A DNA stretch of 64,000 nucleotides, taken from contig NZ_VFNX01000003.1 in assembly GCF_006715785.1 (NCBI RefSeq), positions 1 through 64,000 of the forward strand. Reading direction: 5' to 3'. Below the pieces are notes generated by a model. That model was given only the letters and a program-made list of their open reading frames with translations, did no database searches and was not told the DNA's origin. A program made the position numbers and the translations under genes. The stretch comes from Streptomyces puniciscabiei (GTDB lineage Bacteria > Actinomycetota > Actinomycetes > Streptomycetales > Streptomycetaceae). Within the stretch, counting starts at the first letter, position 1. The number at the start of each line of letters is the position of its first letter. Shown here in pieces: positions 32,878 to 39,731 of the stretch.

Positions 32878-33837
32878 ATGACCGACAGCCTCCTCACGAC
32901 CCCGTTCGGGTCGCAGACCACCGCCGCCGAGGTACTGGCAGGCATCGACCTCAGCGGCCGGCGCGCCATCGTCACCGGGGGCGCTTCCGGCATCGGACAG
33001 GAAACCGCCCGAGTCCTGGCCGCCGCCGGCGCCGAGGTGACCATCGGCGTCCGCGACCTGGCCACGGGCATGCGGGTCGCGGAGGAGATCGCACCGGCAA
33101 ACGGTCGGGGAACGGTCGACGCCGCGCCGCTCGACCTCGCCGACCAGAAATCGGTGCACGCCTTCGTGGCGGCATGGCGAGGGCCGCTGCACATCCTGGT
33201 CCTCAACGCCGGCGTGATGGCCTCCCCGCTGGAACGGACGAAGGAGGGCTGGGAAATGCAGTTCGCCACCAACCACCTCGGCCACTTCGCCCTCGCCACC
33301 GGCCTGCACAGCGCCCTGACAGCAGCCCACGGTGCACGCGTGGTCGCCGTCAGCTCGGTCGGCCACGTCAACGGCGGCGTGATCTTCGACGACATCAGCT
33401 TCGAGCAGCGCCCCTACGACCCGTGGGCTGCCTACAGCCAGTCCAAGACCGCCAACGTCCTGTTCGCGGTCGAGGCGGGCCGCCGCTGGGCAACCGACCT
33501 CATCGCCGTCAACGCCCTCAACCCGGGCCGCATCACCAGCACCCGGCTCGGCCGCCACATCGGGGACATCTCCAACAGCCCGGCCTCGTTCGACCCCACC
33601 AGCACCGACGTGTCCTGGAAGAACATCGAGCAGGGCGCCGCGACCTCGGTGCTGCTCGCCGCCTCTCCGTTGGCCGAGGGCGTAACCGGCCGGTACTTCG
33701 AGGACTGCAACGAGGCCGGCCCGCACCGGCCCGGTGTGCGCCGGGGAGTCGCCGCCCACGCGGTGGACCTGCACAACGCCGCCCGCCTGTGGCAGATCTC
33801 CCTCGACATGCTCGCGGCCGCCTCCACGGCCGCCTGA
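32878..33837 (+). CDS. Short-chain dehydrogenase/reductase (retinol-dehydrogenase-like)
   Basis: A 319-residue NAD(P)-dependent oxidoreductase. The cofactor loop TGGASGIGQETARVL is at residues 38-52, NAGVM at about 115, the catalytic Ser in VAVSSVGH (about 160) and YSQSK (about 185). The extended C-terminus is typical of the WWOX/retinol dehydrogenase-like subgroup. ATG start with GGAG seven bases upstream. Controlled by the divergent TetR, probably by substrate release of repression. Confidence 0.9.
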   Translation: MTDSLLTTPFGSQTTAAEVLAGIDLSGRRAIVTGGASGIGQETARVLAAAGAEVTIGVRDLATGMRVAEEIAPANGRGTVDAAPLDLADQKSVHAFVAAWRGPLHILVLNAGVMASPLERTKEGWEMQFATNHLGHFALATGLHSALTAAHGARVVAVSSVGHVNGGVIFDDISFEQRPYDPWAAYSQSKTANVLFAVEAGRRWATDLIAVNALNPGRITSTRLGRHIGDISNSPASFDPTSTDVSWKNIEQGAATSVLLAASPLAEGVTGRYFEDCNEAGPHRPGVRRGVAAHAVDLHNAARLWQISLDMLAAASTAA

Positions 33838-33958
33838 CGGAACCGTCCACCACCATCAGCCGCGAGCCCGCAACGGGCACCGCGCGGCCGCCTCCGCGTT
33901 GCCGCCCTCACGCCTTCCCACCCCAGCTTCGATCTCGATCCAGATCAAGGAGACAGTC

Positions 33959-34651
33959 ATGTCCGCACGTCTGCAGAACACCGTTGCCCTGGTGACCGGC
34001 GCCAGCAGCGGCATCGGCGAGGCAACCGTCCTGAGCCTCGCCGCCGAGGGCGGGGCGGCCCTCGTGGCGGAGGCCGACATCACGGAGCGGCAACAGGCGA
34101 CGGCCGCCGTGGAGCGTGTGGCGGTCGAACTCGGTCGCCTGGACATCCTCGTCAACAACGCGGGTGTGGGCATGCCCGGACCGGTCCTGAACGCGCCGGC
34201 TCAGGAATGGGAGCGCATGCTGACGGTGAACCTCCAGGGCCTGCTCCATGTCACCCACGCGGCGCTGCCGCACCTGCTGCGCGCGGCGCAGGACTCGCCC
34301 CGCCGGGTCGCGGACCTGGTCAACATCAGCTCCACCGCGGGGCGTGTGGCCCGGCCGGGCACGGCGGTCTACAGCATGACCAAGTTTGGTGTGAACGGGT
34401 TCACCGAGGCCCTGCGCCAGGAGGTCATGCGGCAACGCCTGCGCGTGAGCGTGGTCGAACCCGGGACGGTGGACACCGAGTTCGTCACGCACTCGCGAGA
34501 CGAGATCAGAGCGTCGCTGGACCAGCAGCCGGCCGGGATGGAGATGCTGCGCCCCGAGGACATCGCGGACACGGTCGCCTTCGTCGTCACGCGCGACCGC
34601 CGGGTGTCCGTCAACAAGGTCCTCGTCCGCGCTTCCGAGCAGACCTGGTAG
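33959..34651 (+). CDS. Short-chain dehydrogenase with internal deletion
   Basis: A 230-residue SDR. VALVTGASSGIGEATVLSLA opens the Rossmann fold, DILVNNAGVGMPGPV, NISSTAGRV and YSMTKFGVNGF supply the active site, and the C-terminus is complete. Between LAAEGG and AALVAEADITERQQ, however, about 25-28 residues normally forming beta2, the cofactor-selecting loop and alphaC are missing, in frame. Cofactor binding is probably impaired or altered. ATG 33959 follows AAGGAGAC. It is the second gene after the TetR-controlled SDR. Confidence 0.8.
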   Translation: MSARLQNTVALVTGASSGIGEATVLSLAAEGGAALVAEADITERQQATAAVERVAVELGRLDILVNNAGVGMPGPVLNAPAQEWERMLTVNLQGLLHVTHAALPHLLRAAQDSPRRVADLVNISSTAGRVARPGTAVYSMTKFGVNGFTEALRQEVMRQRLRVSVVEPGTVDTEFVTHSRDEIRASLDQQPAGMEMLRPEDIADTVAFVVTRDRRVSVNKVLVRASEQTW

Positions 34652-34673
34652 GTCCCTCGCGGCGCCGCACCGG

Positions 34674-35726
34674 TCAGAACCCGTCGACCTCCACGACAGC
34701 CGCCGCGAACCCCTGCGGGTCCTCCTGCGGAACGTTGTGCCCCACGTCCAGGGTCCGGTGCGCGTACGTGCCTGCGAACTTCTTGCGATACGCGGACCCG
34801 TTCCCCGGAGGGGTGAACGGATCGTGCGCTCCGTCGATGGTGATCGTCGGCACCTTGATGACCGGCGCCGCGGCCAGACGCCTTTCCAGCTCGTCATACC
34901 GCGGCTGACCCTTCGCGAGCCCAAGGCGCCAGCGGTAGTTGTCGATCACGATACTGACGTAATCGGGGTTGCTGAATGCCGCTGCGGTCCGATCGAAGGT
35001 CGCTTCGTCGAAGTTCCAGGTCGGAGAGTTGAACTTCCAGACGAGTTTGGCCAGATCGCGCCGGTACTCCTGGAGGCCGAGTACGCCTCTTTCGGTGGAG
35101 AAGTAGTACTGATACCACCACGCCCATTCACTCTTCGGTGGCGTCGGTATCTTGTTGGCTTCGACATTCACAATGAGATAGCCGGTCACCGAGATCAGCG
35201 CTTTGCAGCGCTCCGGCCAGAGGGCCGCAATGATGTCGCCCGTTCGCGATCCCCAGTCGTACCCGGCGAGAATGGCCTTGTCGATCTTCAAGGCGTCCAT
35301 CAGCGCGACGATGTCGACGGCGAACGCCGACTGTTGTGCGTTCCTGGGCGTTTTGCTCGACAGGAATCGCGTGGTGCCATGGCCGCGCAGATAAGGGACG
35401 ATCACACGGTACCCCTTGGCTGCGAGCAACGGCGTGACCGCCTCGTAGCTGTGAATGTCGTAGGGCCAGCCGTGCATGAGCAGGACCGCCTGCCCATGGG
35501 TCGGTCCGGCTTCGACGTACCCCACGTCGAGTTCCCCGGCGTGGATCTGCTTCACCGGACCAAAGGATGTCCGCTTCGCAGGATCGACCCCGGGATGAGC
35601 CATATGCTCTGGCGATTCCGACTGCGCCTGCGCACTGTCCCCCATGCCGAACTGGGCCGTCACAGCACTTGCGGCTGCGGCTCCAAGGAATTGACGACGG
35701 CTATGCATGGATCCGCGCATTTCCAT
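34674..35726 (-). CDS. Tat-exported alpha/beta hydrolase, epoxide-hydrolase-like
   Basis: A 350-residue secreted hydrolase. The N-terminus has a twin-arginine signal (HSRRQFLGAAAASAV) ending near AQAQS. The fold shows HGWPYD as oxyanion motif, GYDWGSRTG with an Asp nucleophile as in epoxide hydrolases and haloalkane dehalogenases, GAHDPFTPP for the acid and VGHNVPQEDP for the His. ATG 35726 behind GGGAGA. The base composition is clearly less GC-rich than its neighbours and the codon choice is mixed, suggesting acquisition from another lineage. Confidence 0.85.
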   Translation of the reverse strand: MEMRGSMHSRRQFLGAAAASAVTAQFGMGDSAQAQSESPEHMAHPGVDPAKRTSFGPVKQIHAGELDVGYVEAGPTHGQAVLLMHGWPYDIHSYEAVTPLLAAKGYRVIVPYLRGHGTTRFLSSKTPRNAQQSAFAVDIVALMDALKIDKAILAGYDWGSRTGDIIAALWPERCKALISVTGYLIVNVEANKIPTPPKSEWAWWYQYYFSTERGVLGLQEYRRDLAKLVWKFNSPTWNFDEATFDRTAAAFSNPDYVSIVIDNYRWRLGLAKGQPRYDELERRLAAAPVIKVPTITIDGAHDPFTPPGNGSAYRKKFAGTYAHRTLDVGHNVPQEDPQGFAAAVVEVDGF

Positions 35727-36170
35727 CGCTGAATCTCCCTGTTCGAGGAGGGCGCCGGCAGGCCACGGACGGCGTGACCCCGAGGGCGTGGGCCGGCAAT
35801 CACATGTGTCTCATCTCCGTGGTCGAGGACCTTCACGGGTGGGCCCTCACGCCGCTTCGCTCCTCTGCCATGCAACACTCGTGTGGCTGACGGCGCAACG
35901 TGACGATCCAGGTACGCATTGCTCCATCCGGGCGATTCCAGCGGTCGCCCCGGCGTGCATGCGACATAGCGCGTACGCGCGCACCGGCCCACCACCTGGC
36001 TGCTCAACTCCTGGTCATGTCGGTCCGGTTCACCGCCATCGGCGCGGACCTCACGCCGCGCGTCATGGCCCTGGACGCGGACACGCGCCCCGGCTGACGA
36101 TCGATCCCGCGCGCACCGGGGCTCCTCGCAGACCGCGGTCGACACCGTGCCCGTGCCCGTCTGCGACGGC
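35727..36170. other. 444-base gap, no gene recognised
   Basis: Open frames exist on both strands but are short, arginine- and proline-rich, and lack family-like composition or ribosome sites. Base composition falls between the foreign-looking hydrolase and the host-like binding-protein gene, so this may be the edge of transferred DNA. No repeat or tRNA-like structure was seen. Confidence 0.4.
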
Positions 36171-37424
36171 TCAGACGTCCGGCGTGAGTTCCTCGGTGAT
36201 CCTCGCGGAGGCCCGGCGGGCCTCCGTCGCCGGGTCCGCGCCCTGGAGCACCCGGGTCATGTACCCCTTGATCGGGTTGTCGGACTCGACGTCGGCCCAC
36301 TGAGGGGTGCTGGGGGTCGCCCGGCCGTGTGCCGCGCCCGCGGCCATGGCGGCGACCCCCTCCTCGCCCGCGACCGCGCCCGCCAGGGTGCTCTTGTTGG
36401 GCACGTAGTTCATGGTGCGGGCGAGTTCGGTGTCCCACTTGGCGCCGACGAGCGCCCCGACGACCGCGGTCGCGGCGAACTGGTCCCTGGTGTTCTCCGG
36501 GACGACGAGGTCGGAGCCGCCGGTGAAGACGGTGCCGGGCCGCGCGGCGGTCTTGCCGGGCACCGGGAAGTATCCAAGCTCGCCCCGCAGATCGGGGTTC
36601 TGCCGCACGATCGACTGGGCGAGCCCCGGTACGGCGATGATCTGCGCCACCCTGCCGCCGGCGAACACCCGGGCCTGGGGCGGGTGTTCCTCGTCGGCGC
36701 CGACCGGGCCCCGGCCCAGCGCCTGCAGCCGCCGGTAGAAGTCCATGCCGCGCAGCGCGGCGGGGGTGTCGAGGGCGCCCTCCCACTTGTAGTCCTTCTG
36801 CCGGGCGAGGTCGCCGCCCTCGTCCCAGATGAACCCCGAGAGGGTGTACCAGTCCTGGCCGGCCAGGTAAATTCCCTGGTTGCCGCGGGAGTTCAGCCTC
36901 TCGGTGTCGGCGAGCCACTCCTCGCGGGTCTTCGGCACCCGGGTGATGCCGGCCGCCTCGAACAGGTCCTTGCGGTAGATGACGACGCGGTTGGCCGCGT
37001 ACCAGGGGATGCCGTACTGCGCGTTGCCGTCCTTGCCGGGCTGGGCGAGGGCAGGCAGCCAGGTGTCCTTGCCCCAGTCGCGCATCGACTCCAGCGTGAG
37101 GTCGGCGAGCTTGCCGCCGTCGGCGTACAGCGGCACCTGGGTGTTGCCGACCTCGATGACATCGGGTCCGTGGCCGGAGTCGTCCTTCAGCGCCGTGCGG
37201 ACCTTGTCGACGATGCCGGTCCATTGCTGGATGCGGATGTCGAGGCGCAGGTCCTTGTGGGTGCGCTCGAAGTCCTCGGTGAAGCGCTGGAGGAACTCCC
37301 TGGAAGCGCTGTCCTTCATCAGCCACACGGTGACCGTCTTGCGTTCGTGGCCGCCCGGGAGCACCCCGCACGCGCTCACGAGGGAACCGGTGACACAGAC
37401 GAGGGCGAGCAGGCGACGTCTCAC
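36171..37424 (-). CDS. Extracellular solute-binding lipoprotein of a CUT1-type sugar ABC transporter
   Basis: A 417-residue lipoprotein. The signal MRRRLLALVCVTGSLVSAC ends at the lipobox LVSAC, so Cys19 is the lipid anchor. The mature part is a family 1 binding protein with TVTVWLMKDS at the start, DVIEVGNTQVPLYADGGKL (about 88), GIPWYAANRVVIYRKDLF (about 138) and VFTGGSDLVVPENTRD (about 305). No permease or ATPase gene is adjacent, so it is an orphan binding protein. A DasR-like site 93 bases upstream suggests an amino-sugar or chito-oligosaccharide ligand. Confidence 0.9.
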   Translation of the reverse strand: MRRRLLALVCVTGSLVSACGVLPGGHERKTVTVWLMKDSASREFLQRFTEDFERTHKDLRLDIRIQQWTGIVDKVRTALKDDSGHGPDVIEVGNTQVPLYADGGKLADLTLESMRDWGKDTWLPALAQPGKDGNAQYGIPWYAANRVVIYRKDLFEAAGITRVPKTREEWLADTERLNSRGNQGIYLAGQDWYTLSGFIWDEGGDLARQKDYKWEGALDTPAALRGMDFYRRLQALGRGPVGADEEHPPQARVFAGGRVAQIIAVPGLAQSIVRQNPDLRGELGYFPVPGKTAARPGTVFTGGSDLVVPENTRDQFAATAVVGALVGAKWDTELARTMNYVPNKSTLAGAVAGEEGVAAMAAGAAHGRATPSTPQWADVESDNPIKGYMTRVLQGADPATEARRASARITEELTPDV

Positions 37425-37516
37425 GAGGGGTCCTGTTCTGTCTGGCGGGGATGCGGACAGGTGTGGGGGCCCGGCGTGGGGGACGAGCGGTACCGCTCGT
37501 ACGGGTGTGCTGGATT

Positions 37517-37530
37517 TTGGTATGGACCAA
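37517..37530. promoter_or_regulatory. DasR-responsive-element-like palindrome
   Basis: TTGGT-ATGG-ACCAA is a 14-bp dyad that agrees with the dre core TGGTCTAGACCA at 10 of 12 positions. It lies between the sugar-binding lipoprotein gene (minus) and the dodecin gene (plus), nearer in arrangement to the former's promoter. Confidence 0.55.
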
Positions 37531-37604
37531 TGCGGAGGTCAAGGGGCGGCCGTGGCGGGGATGGGGCACGGTGGAGTACGGCGTGACACGAGAGGAGCAC
37601 CCTC

Positions 37605-37817
37605 ATGACGAACCACACCTACCGGGTCACCGAGATCGTCGGCACGTCGCACGAGGGCATCGACCAGGCCATCCGCAACGGCATCGCCCGCGCCGACCAG
37701 ACACTGCGCAACCTGGACTGGTTCGAGGTCACCCAGGTCCGCGGCCAGATCGAGAACGGACGGATCGAGCACTACCAGGTGGGGCTGAAGGTGGGCTTCC
37801 GCATCGAGGACACCTGA
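37605..37817 (+). CDS. Dodecin family flavin-binding protein
   Basis: A 70-residue protein of the dodecin family, which assembles into hollow dodecamers storing FMN or riboflavin. The one-helix, three-strand pattern is clear: YRVTEIVGTSHEGIDQAIRN, then NLDWFEVTQVRGQIENG with the flavin-stacking Trp, then VGLKVGFRIED. ATG 37605 behind AGAGGAG. Length is the family norm. It is monocistronic, ending next to a short stem. Confidence 0.93.
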   Translation: MTNHTYRVTEIVGTSHEGIDQAIRNGIARADQTLRNLDWFEVTQVRGQIENGRIEHYQVGLKVGFRIEDT

Positions 37818-37832
37818 CGGGCGCAGGCCCGT
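37817..37832. terminator. Short stem between convergent dodecin and HAD genes
   Basis: ACGGGC-GCAG-GCCCGT, 6-bp arms with a 4-base loop, right at the dodecin stop. It could end transcription from either side, but is weak. Confidence 0.35.
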
Positions 37833-37839
37833 TCGCGGC

Positions 37840-38331
37840 TCAGGTGCGGCCCTCCCGCTCCTGAGCCTCCTGGAGCGCCGCGGACTTCGCGGCCCAGCGG
37901 GCGCGTACGACGGTGAACCCGGCGCGCTCGGCGTCCTCGCAGACCAGTTCGTCGTCGTCGACGAGGACACGGATCTCACGGTCCTGGGCCAGCCCGCGCA
38001 GGATCTCCAGCTTGGTGAACCGGGCGGGCCTGCGGTCGGCGTTGCGCCGCATGTACAGGCGCCCCTCGGGCAATCCGTGGGCCGCGAGCCAGTCCAGCGT
38101 GTCGCGCCGGCAGCGCTCGGGGCGGCCGGTGAGATACAGCACCTCGCACTCGCGGGCGCTCTCCACGGCGAGCGCGATGCCCTCGGCGAGGGGCGGGTCC
38201 GCGGGCGCGGCGGCGAAGAACGCGGCCCAGTCCTTCGGCCGTACCTCCAGGAAGTGCTGCCGGTGCGCGGTGTCGGCCAGGGTGTTGTCCAGGTCGAACA
38301 CGGCGAGCGGGCGGCTGCTGCTGTCGGTCAC
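37840..38331 (-). CDS. HAD-superfamily hydrolase
   Basis: A 163-residue phosphatase of the HAD superfamily. Motif I is AVFDLDNTLAD with the nucleophilic Asp (residue 12), motif II is YLTGRPE, the conserved Lys is in RFTKLEIL, and motif III is VLVDDDEL. It resembles polynucleotide-kinase-type 3'-phosphatase domains in the ordering LTGRPERCRRDTLDWL. The GTG start at 38331 is preceded by TAAGGT at six bases, so it is probably leaderless. Substrate unknown. Confidence 0.87.
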   Translation of the reverse strand: MTDSSSRPLAVFDLDNTLADTAHRQHFLEVRPKDWAAFFAAAPADPPLAEGIALAVESARECEVLYLTGRPERCRRDTLDWLAAHGLPEGRLYMRRNADRRPARFTKLEILRGLAQDREIRVLVDDDELVCEDAERAGFTVVRARWAAKSAALQEAQEREGRT

Positions 38332-38337
38332 GGAGCC

Positions 38338-38343
38338 ACCTTA
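38338..38343 (-). promoter_or_regulatory. -10 element for a leaderless start
   Basis: TAAGGT on the minus strand, six bases before the GTG at 38331 of the HAD gene. Confidence 0.45.
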
Positions 38344-38396
38344 GCCAGGAGCCGGCGAGCCAGGAATTCCGGGCTCGCCAGGGCGTTGAACCTTCT

Positions 38397-39404
38397 GTGA
38401 GCAGCACAGTGATCGCCCGGACCCGCGTCTCCGTCCTCGACCGTTCCCGCACCCGCGAGGGGCATCCGCCCGCCGAGGCGCTGCGGGACACCGTCGCACT
38501 GGCGCGGGAGGCGGAGGCGCTCGGCTATCACCGTTTCTGGGTGTCGGAGCACCACGGGGTGCCCGGTGTCGCGGGTTCCGCGCCGACCGTGCTGGCCGCC
38601 GCGGTCGCCTCGGCCACCCGGACGATCCGGGTCGGCACCGGCGGCGTGATGCTGCCCAACCACCAACCGCTCGTCGTCGCCGAGCAGTTCGGCGTCCTGG
38701 AGTCCCTGTTCCCCGGCCGGATCGACATGGGGCTCGGGCGTTCGGTCGGCTTCACCGACGGGGTGCGCAAGGCTCTCGGCCGGGACCGGGAGGTCGCCGA
38801 GGACTTCGCGGCCCAGCTGGGCGAGCTGCTGGGCTGGTTCGAGGGCGGCTCGCCGACCGGGGTGCGGGCACGTCCCGCCGAAGGGCTGCGGGTGCCGCCG
38901 TTCGTGCTGGCCATGGGCGAGGGCGCGCGGATCGCGGCACGTGCCGGAGTGCCGATGGTGGTCGGCGATCTGCGCGGCCGGGAGAGGATGCTGCGCGGCA
39001 TCGACCAGTACCGCTCCCTGTTCCGCCCCTCCCGCTGGGCGTCGGAGCCGTATGTCGTGATCTCCGGGACGGTCGCGGTCGCCGGCACCGAGGAGGAGGC
39101 GCGGCGGCTGCTCGCCCCCGAGGCCTGGTCCATGGCCTACTCACGCACCCACGGCACCTTTCCGCCGCTCGCCCCGGCCGAGGAGATCGAGGCCCGCCCG
39201 ATGACCGCGAAGGAGCGCGACTTCTACGAGGCCTCGCTCGCCGGGCACATCGCCGGCACCGAGGACCAGGTCGCACACGAGCTGGAGACGGTGCTGAAGG
39301 AGACGGGGGCCGACGAGGTGCTGGTGACCACCAGCACCTACGACCGTACGGCCCTGCTGGACTCCCACCGGCGGCTCGCCGCGCTGTTCGCACCGGGCCG
39401 CTGA
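38397..39404 (+). CDS. LLM-class flavin-dependent oxidoreductase (luciferase-like)
   Basis: A 335-residue TIM-barrel flavoprotein. The luciferase-like family signature is strong: GYHRFWVSEHHGVPGVAGSA (about residue 42), TRTIRVGTGGVMLPNHQPL (about 75), RIDMGLGRS (about 108) and GTEDQVAHELE near the end. It uses FMNH2 or F420. GTG start at 38397; the start is divergent from the HAD gene. Physiological substrate unknown; members of this subgroup (MsnO8-like) are widespread in actinobacteria. Confidence 0.9.
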   Translation: MSSTVIARTRVSVLDRSRTREGHPPAEALRDTVALAREAEALGYHRFWVSEHHGVPGVAGSAPTVLAAAVASATRTIRVGTGGVMLPNHQPLVVAEQFGVLESLFPGRIDMGLGRSVGFTDGVRKALGRDREVAEDFAAQLGELLGWFEGGSPTGVRARPAEGLRVPPFVLAMGEGARIAARAGVPMVVGDLRGRERMLRGIDQYRSLFRPSRWASEPYVVISGTVAVAGTEEEARRLLAPEAWSMAYSRTHGTFPPLAPAEEIEARPMTAKERDFYEASLAGHIAGTEDQVAHELETVLKETGADEVLVTTSTYDRTALLDSHRRLAALFAPGR

Positions 39405-39508
39405 GGCGGGGCGGCTCAAGGCCCCACGGCCCCGCGGCCCCGAGATGCGGACCCGGCCGGGGCCGGTGACCCTGGGAGGGGAAGCCGCGAGCGACGAGGA
39501 GGGCTGCC

Positions 39509-39703
39509 ATGTCCTTCATGGACAAGATCAAGGGCATGCTCAAGGGCCATGAGGGCATGGCCGACAAGGGCATCGACAAGGGCGGCGACTACATCGACCA
39601 GCGGACCGGGAACACGTACCAGTCGCAGGTCGACGCCGGGCAGGACAAGCTGAGGGACGAGTTCGGCACCCGGCCGAACCGGGACAACCCGCCGCAGTCG
39701 TAG
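39509..39703 (+). CDS. MT0933/Rv0909-like small antitoxin-family protein
   Basis: A 64-residue charged protein: MSFMDKIKGMLKGHEGMADK, then a repeat-like GIDKGGDYIDQRTGNTYQSQ. The pattern matches the MT0933-type antitoxin family (about 60 residues, named from a Mycobacterium toxin-antitoxin pair). No toxin gene is adjacent, so here it may be a stress-related amphipathic protein. ATG 39509 behind GAGGAGG. It ends 28 bases before the UvrA-like gene. Confidence 0.75.
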   Translation: MSFMDKIKGMLKGHEGMADKGIDKGGDYIDQRTGNTYQSQVDAGQDKLRDEFGTRPNRDNPPQS

Positions 39704-39717
39704 CGCACGGGGGCGGA

Positions 39718-39723
39718 TAGAGT
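39718..39723 (+). promoter_or_regulatory. -10 element for a leaderless start
   Basis: TAGAGT, eight bases before the ATG at 39732 of the UvrA-like gene, with only G, T and C between. Confidence 0.45.
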
Positions 39724-39731
39724 GTCCCCCC

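Noticed and set aside
35660..36145. Possible gene on the minus strand in the gap after the hydrolase
   Set aside because: No ribosome site, no family-like composition, and it overlaps the N-terminus of the hydrolase gene.
39509..39703. CsbD-like stress protein
   Set aside because: Length and charge are similar, but the DKIKGMLKGHE and DKGGDYID pattern fits MT0933-type proteins better.
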